This document shows positions 1-8,228 of a DNA stretch of 64,000 nucleotides, in pieces (within the stretch, counting starts at the first letter, position 1; every line of letters begins with the position of its first letter). The DNA is from Picosynechococcus sp. PCC 7002 (GTDB lineage: Bacteria; Cyanobacteriota; Cyanobacteriia; Cyanobacteriales; MRBY01): NCBI RefSeq assembly GCF_963860125.1, contig NZ_CAWLFA010000006.1, positions 1 to 64,000 on the forward strand, in the 5' to 3' direction. Under the pieces are notes generated by a model. It had not been told where the DNA came from, ran no database searches, and saw nothing but the letters and a program-made list of their open reading frames with translations. Both the position numbers and the translations under genes were made by a program.

Positions 1-639
1 GTGAGCATTATCAGCATTGTGAACCAAAAGGGTGGCTGCGGTAAGAGTACGACCGCCGTGCATCTTGCCTATTGGCTGGCCCAAAATAAAAACGTCACGT
101 TAATTGATGCCGATGCGCAGCAATCGAGTTCGAGCTGGCTGGCACGTTTGCCCAAGGAAATTCCGAACGCCGCAATCCTTGATCCTGAAGCCCTTTTTGA
201 TGCGATCGAAGAGGCGAGTAATCAGTATGATGTGGTGATTGTTGATGGCCCCGGTAGCCTGAGTGAAATTACCAAAACAATTCTGGATATCTCTGACCTC
301 ACCCTCGTTCCTTGCCAACCATCCGGTCTCGATCTCAGTAGTAGTAGTAAGATTCTGCAAGTAATTCGTCAGCGACAGAAGGTGCGTGGTGGTCAGCCCC
401 ATGTCGGCTTATTTCTGAGCCGTGCCGTCAAAGGTACCGTTTTATTAAAAGAAGCACAGCAGGCCCTCAGTCAAGACCAGCGGTTTCCACTCATTAATTC
501 CATTGTCTATCAGCGGCAATGTATTTCTGATGCGCCAATTCAAGAGGCGACGGTTTTTGATTTAACGGGCTCTGCCGCAAAAGCAGCTCAACAAGACTAT
601 GAAAATTTATTTATGGAGGCTTTGAGTTACCTTGGCTAG
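1..639 (+). CDS. parA: ParA-family partition ATPase
   Basis: A 212-residue deviant-Walker ATPase of the plasmid ParA/MinD class, which binds DNA and positions plasmid copies together with ParB. Seen: the N-terminal signature NQKGGCGKSTT (residues 8-18, Walker A with the signature lysine), LIDADAQQSSSSW near residue 34 (A' motif), and the Walker B strand YDVVIVDGPG near residue 77. The length fits the short ParA class without an N-terminal DNA-binding domain. The start is GTG at the first base of the window, so any ribosome-binding site lies outside. It overlaps parB by 8 nt, implying translational coupling, and six identical palindromes nearby are the likely centromere. Confidence 0.93.
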   Translation: MSIISIVNQKGGCGKSTTAVHLAYWLAQNKNVTLIDADAQQSSSSWLARLPKEIPNAAILDPEALFDAIEEASNQYDVVIVDGPGSLSEITKTILDISDLTLVPCQPSGLDLSSSSKILQVIRQRQKVRGGQPHVGLFLSRAVKGTVLLKEAQQALSQDQRFPLINSIVYQRQCISDAPIQEATVFDLTGSAAKAAQQDYENLFMEALSYLG

Positions 640-1531
640 ACGTACCGTCGGAAATTATTTAGCAGAGCTACCCACTGAGCCAGAGTCTTCCGTGGCGATC
701 GCCAATATTCGCTTGCCGGAGAGTCAACCTCGTCATTACTTCGACCCGGAGAAAATTCAGCGGCTCGCCGCTTCAATTAAAGAATATGGCATTTTAGAAC
801 CTCTCCTGGTTCGACCGATTCGCCATCAAACTAACCGCTATGAATTGGTTGCAGGGGAAAGACGTTATCGGGCCGCGAAGCAGTTGGGCCTCAAAACTGT
901 ACCAGTTGTGATTCGTGACCTGGATGATCAGCAGGCATTGGCGATCGCCCTTGTGGAAAATCTCACCCGCGAAGATCTCAACCCCGTCGAAGAAGCAGAA
1001 GGTGTCCTTAATCTCCTCGCAATAGAATTGCAGCTTCAACCCCAGGAGGTAAAAAGCTTACTTTATCGACTGGAAAACGAAAAAAAAGGAAAAACAATTA
1101 CCCATAACGTTATGGGTAGTGAAATTGGTGAGCAGATTCAATCGGTTTTTACAAACTTAGGTCAGAATTGGTCGTCATTTACGGCGAATCGTTTACCCTT
1201 ACTAAATTTACCTGACGATATTTTAGAAGTGCTCCGCCAGGGCAAGATTGCCTACACCAAAGCAAAGGCGATCGCCCGTCTACAAGATGCCGAATCACGA
1301 AAAAACCTATTAGAAACCGCCATCCAGGAAAATCTCTCCTTAAGCGAGATTAGGCAGCGTATCAACGAGCTAAAGTTCAACACCGCAGAACAAAAGCCCC
1401 AGTCACGCATTGATCAAACGGTCAAACGACTCAAGGCTGCGCGTCTCTGGGACAAAAATCCTGAAAAATGGGATCAGATGCAGGCATTACTCGCCCAGAT
1501 TGATGAACTAATTTCCGAAGCATCCCATTAG
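632..1531 (+). CDS. parB: ParB-family partition protein
   Basis: A 299-residue ParB/Spo0J-type CTPase and DNA-binding protein that should load at parS and stimulate ParA. Seen: the ParB/Srx domain (residues about 20-115) with the box VAGERRYRAAKQLG and the motif ALVENLTREDLNPVEEAEG, followed by a helical DNA-binding region and a C-terminal dimerisation tail. The start is TTG inside the end of parA, with GGAGG 12 nt upstream; no better in-frame ATG exists. Oddity: a perfect copy of the 20-bp palindrome TACCCATAACGTTATGGGTA lies inside the coding sequence and encodes part of ITHNVMG near residue 157, so the gene carries one of its own candidate binding sites. Confidence 0.92.
   Translation: MARRTVGNYLAELPTEPESSVAIANIRLPESQPRHYFDPEKIQRLAASIKEYGILEPLLVRPIRHQTNRYELVAGERRYRAAKQLGLKTVPVVIRDLDDQQALAIALVENLTREDLNPVEEAEGVLNLLAIELQLQPQEVKSLLYRLENEKKGKTITHNVMGSEIGEQIQSVFTNLGQNWSSFTANRLPLLNLPDDILEVLRQGKIAYTKAKAIARLQDAESRKNLLETAIQENLSLSEIRQRINELKFNTAEQKPQSRIDQTVKRLKAARLWDKNPEKWDQMQALLAQIDELISEASH
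1099..1118. promoter_or_regulatory. Candidate parS palindrome 1 (inside parB)
   Basis: Perfect 20-bp palindrome TACCCATAACGTTATGGGTA, read in frame within parB. It is identical to five other copies in the first 5.5 kb. A repeated perfect palindrome beside parAB is the expected form of a ParB-binding centromere; binding itself is inferred. Confidence 0.7.
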
Positions 1532-1627
1532 TTTGGGTAGTGATTGCCCGCTGAGATAAAAAATGAAACTGCCTGTAATTCCTCTCCCATGGGACTCTGT
1601 TTCGTTCCGGGAAAAGGGAAAGATAAT

Positions 1628-1647
1628 TACCCATAACGTTATGGGTA
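1628..1647. promoter_or_regulatory. Candidate parS palindrome 2
   Basis: Identical 20-bp palindrome about 100 bp downstream of the parB stop, between parB and the convergent AIPR-like gene. Confidence 0.7.
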
Positions 1648-1785
1648 GTTGCTATGGTCTCCAAAAAAGGCGATCGCCCTTTTGTTTCGATTAAAAATTA
1701 CCGATTACAGAATCTTTTGTAATTAACTGATCTAGGTTTTGGGTTGCTAAAGCCACCAGCAGTCGGTCTGCTGGATCACCAAGTT

Positions 1786-3441
1786 TTATCGGAGTTTTTC
1801 GATTAAATCACCCCTCCGGAAAGTGGCAGCGAGTTGCTGTAAAGATATGGGGCGATCGCCATAGAGATCCCGGAGCGCGACCTGAATATCATCAATAGCG
1901 GCCTTAAAGTAGTCATCGCCTCTCATTTTTATTAGTTCCTGGGCCTGAGGGAAATATTGGTGATTAAGGCCCTCTAAATTAAGGTTCATCTCCGACAGCA
2001 GCTTTTGGCCCATTTGCATCGCCGCAAAACAAGAAGCATAACGTACAAAATCAGGATCATCTTTAGCAGGACGCTTACGCCGATTTTCTGCAATCCGATA
2101 GAGTAAAACAGCAGTAATCACCTGGGAACCATTGAGCTGGTCTGTGAAAATCGAATCGTACAACTTACCGAAATGTTTTCGTGAAAAGAATTTGGCTTGA
2201 TGGGGTTTTTTTCGCCATACGGACAAGACGGCCTCTGCGGCCACCCCTGAGGTAATATCGCTACGGGAATAACTTTCAGAACGTTTACGCCGATAACTGA
2301 AACCGAGGGTCTGAATATCGAGTTCTAGGCGTTGTTGACGTTCATCATTCGCCTTGAGATCTTTTAAGTCAACGGGGTTTTGACTGTTTGTGGCATAGGT
2401 AATATTTTTGACGAGGTCTTCATTTTCCTTGGGGAGTTGGTACAGACGGATTAAAACGTAAGCTTCCTGGGGAAAAAGACTGGGTTGGGCGAGGGTTTTG
2501 GCGATGGTTAGACAGGTTTGACCACCGTTGATAATCTGGAGATTTTCAACCTTCACTTGATAGTCTCCCTGCTGAAAGGCATTGTGGGTAAAGGAGTCGC
2601 AGGTTAGGGTGATACCGTTGTTGTAGAAATAAAAGTTCTTCCCTTCTCCGTTGATCAATGTATTGCGAATTCCTTCGTTGACGCGATTTCTCTGTAAACC
2701 CAGGTAACGACGGATATTACGTTCGAGGAGTCTTTCTCCATGGCGATCAATTAAATCCGCAATTTCGGTGATCGCAATTTTGCCGACCAGAACACGACTA
2801 AAGTCCATATCTTCAACGATCGCCTTGCCGCTGAGTCTGAGGGTATCGTTAACGGGTTTGGTCGCCTGGAGAATATTGATCAGGCGATCGTGATTAACGT
2901 GTTCCCAGGTGACTTGACCACCAAACCCAGTGCGCTCGATCGCTTCGGCGGCGGCGACATTCCATGGTTGGCCATTATTGCAAGCTAAGGCTCGGACTTG
3001 GGGAATATAACCGTCACGGATGAGGCTGCGGGCTGCTTCTACTTTACTCAGTAGTCGAGGATTAATCTGTTGCAGTGTGGCGTTGGGATCAAAGAGATGC
3101 CGAATCGCATTGATCAAGGCTTCAATGTCACTTTCAGAAAAATTGGCATCTCCTTTGAAGTTATTTTTATATTTCGCCTGGAAAAGGCTAACGGTAAATT
3201 CTCCGTCATGTTCTTCGGAAATATGAATGGCATCAACGCCGAAATCTCCTCCCCCTTCAGTCAAGCAATCCAATGTTTCGCTATGGTCGAGGTCGAGAAT
3301 GGTTTTGACACAAAGATAGACGAAGGACAGGGGCTTGAGCTTGTTTTCGTCTTGGATATTTAATTCATCCTTTGCCGGTTGGCGGATATCGTCGATTAGG
3401 GAGCCTAGGCGTTGATCGATGATTGAAGCGTTAATATTCAT
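1786..3441 (-). CDS. AIPR-family abortive-infection protein
   Basis: About 551 residues. The middle carries the AIPR signature: FYFYNNGITLTCDSF followed by LQIINGGQTCLTIAKTL. AIPR proteins (abortive infection phage resistance) are linked to phage defence and often sit beside restriction or nuclease genes. The N-terminus shows a PD-(D/E)XK-like arrangement (GGGDFGVDAIHI, then LFQAKYK near residue 90), suggesting a nuclease domain. I chose the ATG at 3441; a TTG two codons upstream is possible. It is convergent with parB and its upstream gap holds two of the candidate parS palindromes. The defence role is from family knowledge; the mechanism is not visible. Confidence 0.82.
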   Translation of the reverse strand: MNINASIIDQRLGSLIDDIRQPAKDELNIQDENKLKPLSFVYLCVKTILDLDHSETLDCLTEGGGDFGVDAIHISEEHDGEFTVSLFQAKYKNNFKGDANFSESDIEALINAIRHLFDPNATLQQINPRLLSKVEAARSLIRDGYIPQVRALACNNGQPWNVAAAEAIERTGFGGQVTWEHVNHDRLINILQATKPVNDTLRLSGKAIVEDMDFSRVLVGKIAITEIADLIDRHGERLLERNIRRYLGLQRNRVNEGIRNTLINGEGKNFYFYNNGITLTCDSFTHNAFQQGDYQVKVENLQIINGGQTCLTIAKTLAQPSLFPQEAYVLIRLYQLPKENEDLVKNITYATNSQNPVDLKDLKANDERQQRLELDIQTLGFSYRRKRSESYSRSDITSGVAAEAVLSVWRKKPHQAKFFSRKHFGKLYDSIFTDQLNGSQVITAVLLYRIAENRRKRPAKDDPDFVRYASCFAAMQMGQKLLSEMNLNLEGLNHQYFPQAQELIKMRGDDYFKAAIDDIQVALRDLYGDRPISLQQLAATFRRGDLIEKLR

Positions 3442-3586
3442 GGTCAACTGATGGCCTGGAGATTCTGTAGCTTTGCTTATTTTACCAAGGACTAGAAAGG
3501 CGATCGCCTCACGGAAGCAGCATAGATCATTTTTTTCATCTGATTGGTTAAGCTTTGGGGATTGAGTTTTTTAGACTGGGATGGAT

Positions 3587-3606
3587 TACCCATAACGTTA
3601 TGGGTA
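3587..3606. promoter_or_regulatory. Candidate parS palindrome 3
   Basis: Perfect copy of the 20-bp palindrome at the start of duplicated block A. Confidence 0.7.
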
Positions 3607-3736
3607 GTTGCCATAATCACCAAAAAAGGCGATCGCCTCACAGGAGCAGTTTAGATAATTTTTTCACTCAATCTGAGTTACTGGAGTGTTTTATTTGGTA
3701 AGTTCTGAGAATTAGGTTTAAAAAGCTTGTGTGAAT

Positions 3737-3756
3737 TACCCATAACGTTATGGGTA
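3737..3756. promoter_or_regulatory. Candidate parS palindrome 4
   Basis: Perfect copy of the 20-bp palindrome at the end of duplicated block A. Confidence 0.7.
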
Positions 3757-4036
3757 ACTTTCTCCAAATGATGCGCACTTCATTCCTATATCAATGGTGA
3801 TGGCTCTGTGAAGGAATTAGGTCAGCCTTTACTGAATAAAGAAGTACCCACTAGCGATCACTGAAACCACTATTCTTTCGTTAAAATCAGTAAAAAAGGT
3901 CGAGCCTTGAAACGATCTCTATACAAGACTCTCAGGCAATATTTTTTCTATAATCCTAGGTTTCTGTCGAGATGCGCCCTCTAGTTCATCGCCGAATGCA
4001 ACTAAACGACACTGAATATGGTGCTATAGTGGTGTC

Positions 4037-4468
4037 ATGACAGAGCAAGCCCCATTACACCTCGTTATTGACACCAACATTGTTCTAGAAGGCTTAACTA
4101 AACAGGGGAGCGCATCAGGGCTGATCATCGAAGCTTGGTTAGCCGAATTATTTATCGTTTACATTTCCACGGCGATTGCCTATGAATACCAAGATGTTTT
4201 GAGCCGTAAACTATCCCCTACTCGTTGGCAAACCCTAAAACCTGTTCTTGGTCGGTTACTCACCCTCACTAAATTCACCGAAATCCATTTTACATGGCGA
4301 CCCATTTCCCCCGACCCTGGCGATGATCTGATCATTGACTGTGCCATGAATGCCAATGCGGCGATCGTTACTTTAAACCTCAAAGATTTTCAACGGGCAA
4401 AACAATCTCTCGGCTTAACCGTACTGTCCCCCGTCGAACTAGTACTGAAACTCACAGGAGATGAATAA
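4037..4468 (+). CDS. PIN-domain toxin (COG1569-like)
   Basis: A 143-residue PIN-domain protein, expected to be a metal-dependent RNase toxin. Seen: the first acidic motif LVIDTNIVLEGL (D12), an acidic segment in the middle, and SPDPGDDLIIDCAMNANAAIVTLNLKDF (given here for its DDLIID and LNLKDF acidic positions) near residues 92-118. The downstream gene begins 2 nt after the stop and looks like a ribbon-helix-helix antitoxin, so the pair is a toxin-first type II module. It lies between duplicated blocks A and B, which suggests the module arrived or moved as a unit. Confidence 0.82.
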   Translation: MTEQAPLHLVIDTNIVLEGLTKQGSASGLIIEAWLAELFIVYISTAIAYEYQDVLSRKLSPTRWQTLKPVLGRLLTLTKFTEIHFTWRPISPDPGDDLIIDCAMNANAAIVTLNLKDFQRAKQSLGLTVLSPVELVLKLTGDE

Positions 4469-4470
4469 CA

Positions 4471-4794
4471 ATGAGTCGTTTAACCCTACGCCTACCCGAA
4501 AGCCTCCATCAACAACTCAGCCATCAAGCCTCCCAAGAAGGCGTATCCCTGAATCAATACATCGTCTATGCCCTAACCCGTCAGGTTTCCCAAAATTACG
4601 TTGTGGAACCCGTTCCCGCTGAGACCGTTGAACAGCAAAACACCTCATTCCAAAAACTTCTCAATGATTTGGGTCAGGCGATTCCTGAAGAGGTAAAACT
4701 TGCACTAGCCGCAAGGGAAGCCGTAGAGCCAGAAAGCCAATTAAACCCAGAGACCATCACCAAACTCCGCCAGAAGATAAGTAGCAAAGTCTAA
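4471..4794 (+). CDS. Ribbon-helix-helix antitoxin
   Basis: 107 residues. The N-terminus RLTLRLPESLHQQLSHQA followed by EGVSLNQYIVYALTRQV is typical of the HicB/Arc-type ribbon-helix-helix fold that binds DNA and represses the operon. The C-terminus is acidic and probably wraps the toxin. GGAG lies 12 nt upstream of the ATG. It is the partner of the PIN toxin just upstream. Confidence 0.8.
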   Translation: MSRLTLRLPESLHQQLSHQASQEGVSLNQYIVYALTRQVSQNYVVEPVPAETVEQQNTSFQKLLNDLGQAIPEEVKLALAAREAVEPESQLNPETITKLRQKISSKV

Positions 4795-4807
4795 ACTTTT
4801 TGAGTTT

Positions 4808-5257
4808 ATGGCTTACAAAAATAGATTGGCGATCGCCCCGGAACACATTAGCCGAGAGGATGCCCTCGTGCTCCAGGCCCGTAAGTATCTTTTTTGCGAT
4901 ACAAACCCCATCACGACCTATGTCTTTGCAAAGGACTACCATGGCGAAGCGGGGCCACTGCTTACTCGCTTAGCGACAGAGGCAGAGAAACGCTACGATT
5001 TGTTCTTCGTCTGTGATACCGATATTCCCTATGCTGATACCTGGGATCGCAGTGGCGATCAAAAGCGAAAATGGTTTCAGAAGCAAATCTTGGCTGATTT
5101 AGCAGAGAGGCGGGTGCCTTTTTTTCGGCTCAGTGGAAGTCTGGAGGAACGAATCTTTCAGGTTAATGTGATTCTTCAACACTGTCAGAAATTCGGTAAT
5201 GTTTTGGATCTCAAAATGCAATCTCTTAAAGCCATGTCTGGCGATGTTTATAAATGA
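4808..5257 (+). pseudogene. 5'-truncated NadR/Ttd14-like AAA ATPase fragment
   Basis: 149 residues matching only the second half of the AAA_28 (NadR kinase-type) fold: LFCDTNPITTYVFAKDY near residue 28, FFVCDTDIPYADTWDRSGD near residue 66, and FFRLSGSLEERI near residue 104. The P-loop (GxESxGKS/T) and the N-terminal part of the kinase domain are absent; the fragment begins with a short sequence that has no upstream frame containing them. Without the P-loop it should not bind ATP, so I read it as a remnant. It could still be translated. It ends 51 nt before parS-like palindrome 5. Confidence 0.65.
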
Positions 5258-5308
5258 CTCCCTTTACATGGATTAGAAAATAGAAAACGAGAATAAAGAA
5301 AAAACGAT

Positions 5309-5328
5309 TACCCATAACGTTATGGGTA
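5309..5328. promoter_or_regulatory. Candidate parS palindrome 5
   Basis: Perfect copy of the 20-bp palindrome at the start of duplicated block B. Confidence 0.7.
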
Positions 5329-5456
5329 ACTACCGATAATCAAAAAAAATAATCGCCTCACAGGAGTAGTTTAGATAATTTTTTCACTTAATCTGAGTCG
5401 CTAGAGTGTTTTATTTGGTAAGTTCTGAGAATTAGGTTTAAAAAGCTTTTGTGAAT

Positions 5457-5476
5457 TACCCATAACGTTATGGGTA
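5457..5476. promoter_or_regulatory. Candidate parS palindrome 6
   Basis: Perfect copy of the 20-bp palindrome at the end of duplicated block B, about 80 bp before the AddB-like gene. Confidence 0.7.
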
Positions 5477-5558
5477 ACTTTCTCTAGATGATGCGCGCTA
5501 AGAGAGAGTGGCGGCATTATGAGCTTTGAACGAAACAGTGATGAGGGTAACTTAATTT

Positions 5559-8228
5559 ATGGGCACTATTTACAAGCATTCATCACCTTTTCTACAGGCA
5601 GCTCAGACTCTTCTCAAAACAAGGAAAGCGCAGGCGATCGCCCCGACCAGACAAACAGCTAAACGCCTGAAACAACTGCCCTATTCTCTGACCAGCTTAG
5701 CTGCGGAACTGTTATGGCAGAAAGGGATTCGCGTGCTGAATCCCCTAGAGCAATATCGTTATTTTAAGCAGGCGATCGCCGCAACCCTAAACCCGACTGA
5801 TTTAGAAGGCACAGTACAAACCTGGCGGGGAGCAATCCAAGAACTGCTGCAAACTAGCCGTGAGCTGGATGCTTTGAAGAAATTTGAGACGCCCAAGATT
5901 CAGCAGCTATATCAGGTAATTCATGCCTATCAAGCCCAACTTGAGGCTGATAATGTTGTCGATTCTGCTGCAGCACTGTGGCGGGCGATCGCCCTTGAGC
6001 CAGATCTCAAAACGCTCTGTATTTATGGTTATCCTGATCCTCGGGCCGATGAAATTGCTTTTATCGAGGCGATCGCCGCTCCCGATAGTTTGCTGTATTT
6101 ACCCCAGGTAGATGACCAGCCTCTTTTTTCACCCCAAGCCGAACTCATCAAACGCTTACAAGGGAAAGGTTGGCAATTAGATGATAGCCAGCCAGAGACA
6201 TTAACCTTGGGCGATCGCCTGAGCCAGAAATTCTTCGGTCAAAACAGTGTTAATTTCGAACCTAAAACCGTCCAAGCCCACGTTTATCCCAACTGGGAGG
6301 CAGAGGCCAGGGGCACCCTGGGTCAAATTAAACAACTGCTACAACAGGGTGTCGCAGCACGAAAAATTGCCATCGTCACGAACGAAGATAACCATTGGGG
6401 GCCGCTCTTGCTTCATGTCGCTCAGGAATATGACGTGCCCCTGAGCCTACCGAATCCGATTTCTCTCCAAAAAACCCGCCTCGGTGCTTGGCTGGAGCAA
6501 CTTTTAACCGTCATTGAAACTAATTATTCCTTTGAAGTCACGGCCCAGTGGTTAAGCCATCCCCTCACCCATCCTTTGGGGAGAGAATTTTGGCAGGCGG
6601 CCCGCACCCTAAAGCCTAATCATTTTGAAGCATGGCAGGCACTTACCCAGGAGCATTATCAGTGGGATCTTGCGGTATTGCAGCCACCCCAACAAGGGAG
6701 TTTTTTGGTTTGGAGGGAATACCTGAAGGAAATTTTGAACGTTCTTAAGGTGCGTCGCCGCGCTTTACCCTGGGTAACGGAAACCGTCGCCTACAAGAAA
6801 CTCATTGATGGCCTCGACAGCTTAGGGACATCTCTAACGGAAACTATGACCTGGGAAATGTTTCAGGCAGAAATCCGCACTAGCTTGCAACTATTGACCA
6901 CACCAGCCTATCCAATGCGTGGTGGGGTGGGGGTGCATAATCCCCAAAATCTGATTGGTGCCCAGTATGACTATATTTTTTGTATTGATGGGGCTGAAGG
7001 GGTAATGCCTCGACCGTTGCGGGATGAACCCGTTTTAGATTTTTATACCCGTAAGCAGTTGTCTGATAAATTGCCCATCGAAGGGGCGATCGCCAAGGCG
7101 CGGCGAGAACAATTTCAGTTTTATAGCCTGTTGCAGGTGCCCCAAAAGCAATTCACTTTTTCCTACAGTACCCTTGGTCAAGGCGAAGGCCGCTACCGTT
7201 CCCAAGTTGCTTCAATTTATTTTAAAAAGCTTGGCCTCCAGCCCAAGAAGACATCAATTGCTATTGCTGCCAGTGTTGCAGAAGCCCGCCAGTTTTATCT
7301 AACCCAATCCCAAATTCCAACAGAACTTCAGTCGGAAACATTAGACCAGGCGATCGCCGCCCACCAGATCGAGCAACGACGTCTTCAAAAGAGCGCATTA
7401 GATGAATACCAAGGGTTGATCGGGGTACCATTCCCTTGGCGAGAACATACTTTTAGTGCGTCGCAACTGTTGCAATTAGGGCAATGTCCTTTCAAGTGGT
7501 TTGCGGGTAAGGTACTGAAACTCGCAGCCCTCGATGAACCCGAAACCACCTTAGAACCCAGTCAGCGGGGAATTCTCTACCACAAAGTTTTGGAACTGGC
7601 CCTCAACGCTTATCGAGAGAATCCCGACCTGGATTTAACGGACTTTGAGCAGCTTAAAGCATGGTTTATCGAAGCAGAAGACGTTTTAAAATTGCCGGAA
7701 TTGTCCGCTTGGGAACGACAGTGCACCGAACATATTCAGACCCTCCAACGGGCGATCGCCGCCCCAGAATTTTTACCGGAAGGCCGTCATGTCTTTAGGC
7801 TAGAAGACAAGATTCAGTTTACCTGGCAAGATTTCCGAATTACTGGATACATTGACCGCATTGATCAAATCAGTGGCACAAACGAGCTGGTGATTATGGA
7901 CTACAAAACCAGTTCTAGTCCACCTAAAGGGATCCAGGATGAATCTGGCCTGCTTAAAATTGATCTCCAACTACCCATCTATGAAGCGTCGGTACAGCAC
8001 CAATATCCTGAGTTTCAGGTAAAGCAGAATCTTTATTACTCCCTAACCAAAGGGAAAAAACTCAGTTCAAAATCCCCCGATGAAAAAGATCTCCAGGCTG
8101 CAGGCGATCGCCTCAAAATTCATCTCGAAGAAGGCTCTTATCCCGTTGCCCCCGACAAAAAATATGACGCCTGCAAATATTGTGATTTCAAATCAGTGTG
8201 CCGCATCAACCAGGAGGAACAGGAATAA
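5559..8228 (+). CDS. AddB-like PD-(D/E)XK nuclease
   Basis: 889 residues. The C-terminal third is a RecB/AddB-type nuclease: YIDRIDQ then LVIMDYKTS near residues 763-785 (catalytic D and D-x-K), LQLPIY (the Q-Y motif), and a four-cysteine iron-sulphur arrangement (C near 642, then CKYCDFKSVC near 871). The long N-terminal part has a helicase-like layout, including GVHNPQNLIGAQYDYIFCIDGAEG, but I find no Walker A motif at the N-terminus (MGTIYKHSSPFLQAAQTLL). It therefore looks like an ATPase-dead AddB-type subunit. Its stop overlaps the next ATG (TAATG), so the two genes are coupled. Inferred role: processing of DNA ends in repair or destruction of foreign DNA. Confidence 0.8.
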   Translation: MGTIYKHSSPFLQAAQTLLKTRKAQAIAPTRQTAKRLKQLPYSLTSLAAELLWQKGIRVLNPLEQYRYFKQAIAATLNPTDLEGTVQTWRGAIQELLQTSRELDALKKFETPKIQQLYQVIHAYQAQLEADNVVDSAAALWRAIALEPDLKTLCIYGYPDPRADEIAFIEAIAAPDSLLYLPQVDDQPLFSPQAELIKRLQGKGWQLDDSQPETLTLGDRLSQKFFGQNSVNFEPKTVQAHVYPNWEAEARGTLGQIKQLLQQGVAARKIAIVTNEDNHWGPLLLHVAQEYDVPLSLPNPISLQKTRLGAWLEQLLTVIETNYSFEVTAQWLSHPLTHPLGREFWQAARTLKPNHFEAWQALTQEHYQWDLAVLQPPQQGSFLVWREYLKEILNVLKVRRRALPWVTETVAYKKLIDGLDSLGTSLTETMTWEMFQAEIRTSLQLLTTPAYPMRGGVGVHNPQNLIGAQYDYIFCIDGAEGVMPRPLRDEPVLDFYTRKQLSDKLPIEGAIAKARREQFQFYSLLQVPQKQFTFSYSTLGQGEGRYRSQVASIYFKKLGLQPKKTSIAIAASVAEARQFYLTQSQIPTELQSETLDQAIAAHQIEQRRLQKSALDEYQGLIGVPFPWREHTFSASQLLQLGQCPFKWFAGKVLKLAALDEPETTLEPSQRGILYHKVLELALNAYRENPDLDLTDFEQLKAWFIEAEDVLKLPELSAWERQCTEHIQTLQRAIAAPEFLPEGRHVFRLEDKIQFTWQDFRITGYIDRIDQISGTNELVIMDYKTSSSPPKGIQDESGLLKIDLQLPIYEASVQHQYPEFQVKQNLYYSLTKGKKLSSKSPDEKDLQAAGDRLKIHLEEGSYPVAPDKKYDACKYCDFKSVCRINQEEQE

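Larger units (their letters stand above)
3585..3776. repeat. Duplicated noncoding block, copy A
   Basis: About 190 bp containing two parS-like palindromes 150 bp apart. It matches 5307-5497 along its length with scattered substitutions; the shared stretch between the palindromes includes TAGATAATTTTTTCACT and TTATTTGGTAAGTTCTGAGA. The two copies are direct repeats bracketing three genes. Confidence 0.85.
3448..4036. other. 589-bp noncoding gap with duplicated block and palindromes
   Basis: No convincing gene. It holds candidate parS palindromes 3 and 4 and one copy of a duplicated block. A third, more diverged relative of that block (the stretch around GGCGATCGCCTCACGGAAGC) lies near 3499-3550. 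A TATAGT box at 4025-4030 lies so close to the next ATG (4037) that the PIN-toxin mRNA could be nearly leaderless. Confidence 0.5.
5307..5497. repeat. Duplicated noncoding block, copy B
   Basis: Direct repeat of 3585-3776 with scattered substitutions, again carrying two parS-like palindromes (148 bp apart instead of 150). It lies in a 301-bp gap before the nuclease-helicase operon. Confidence 0.85.
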
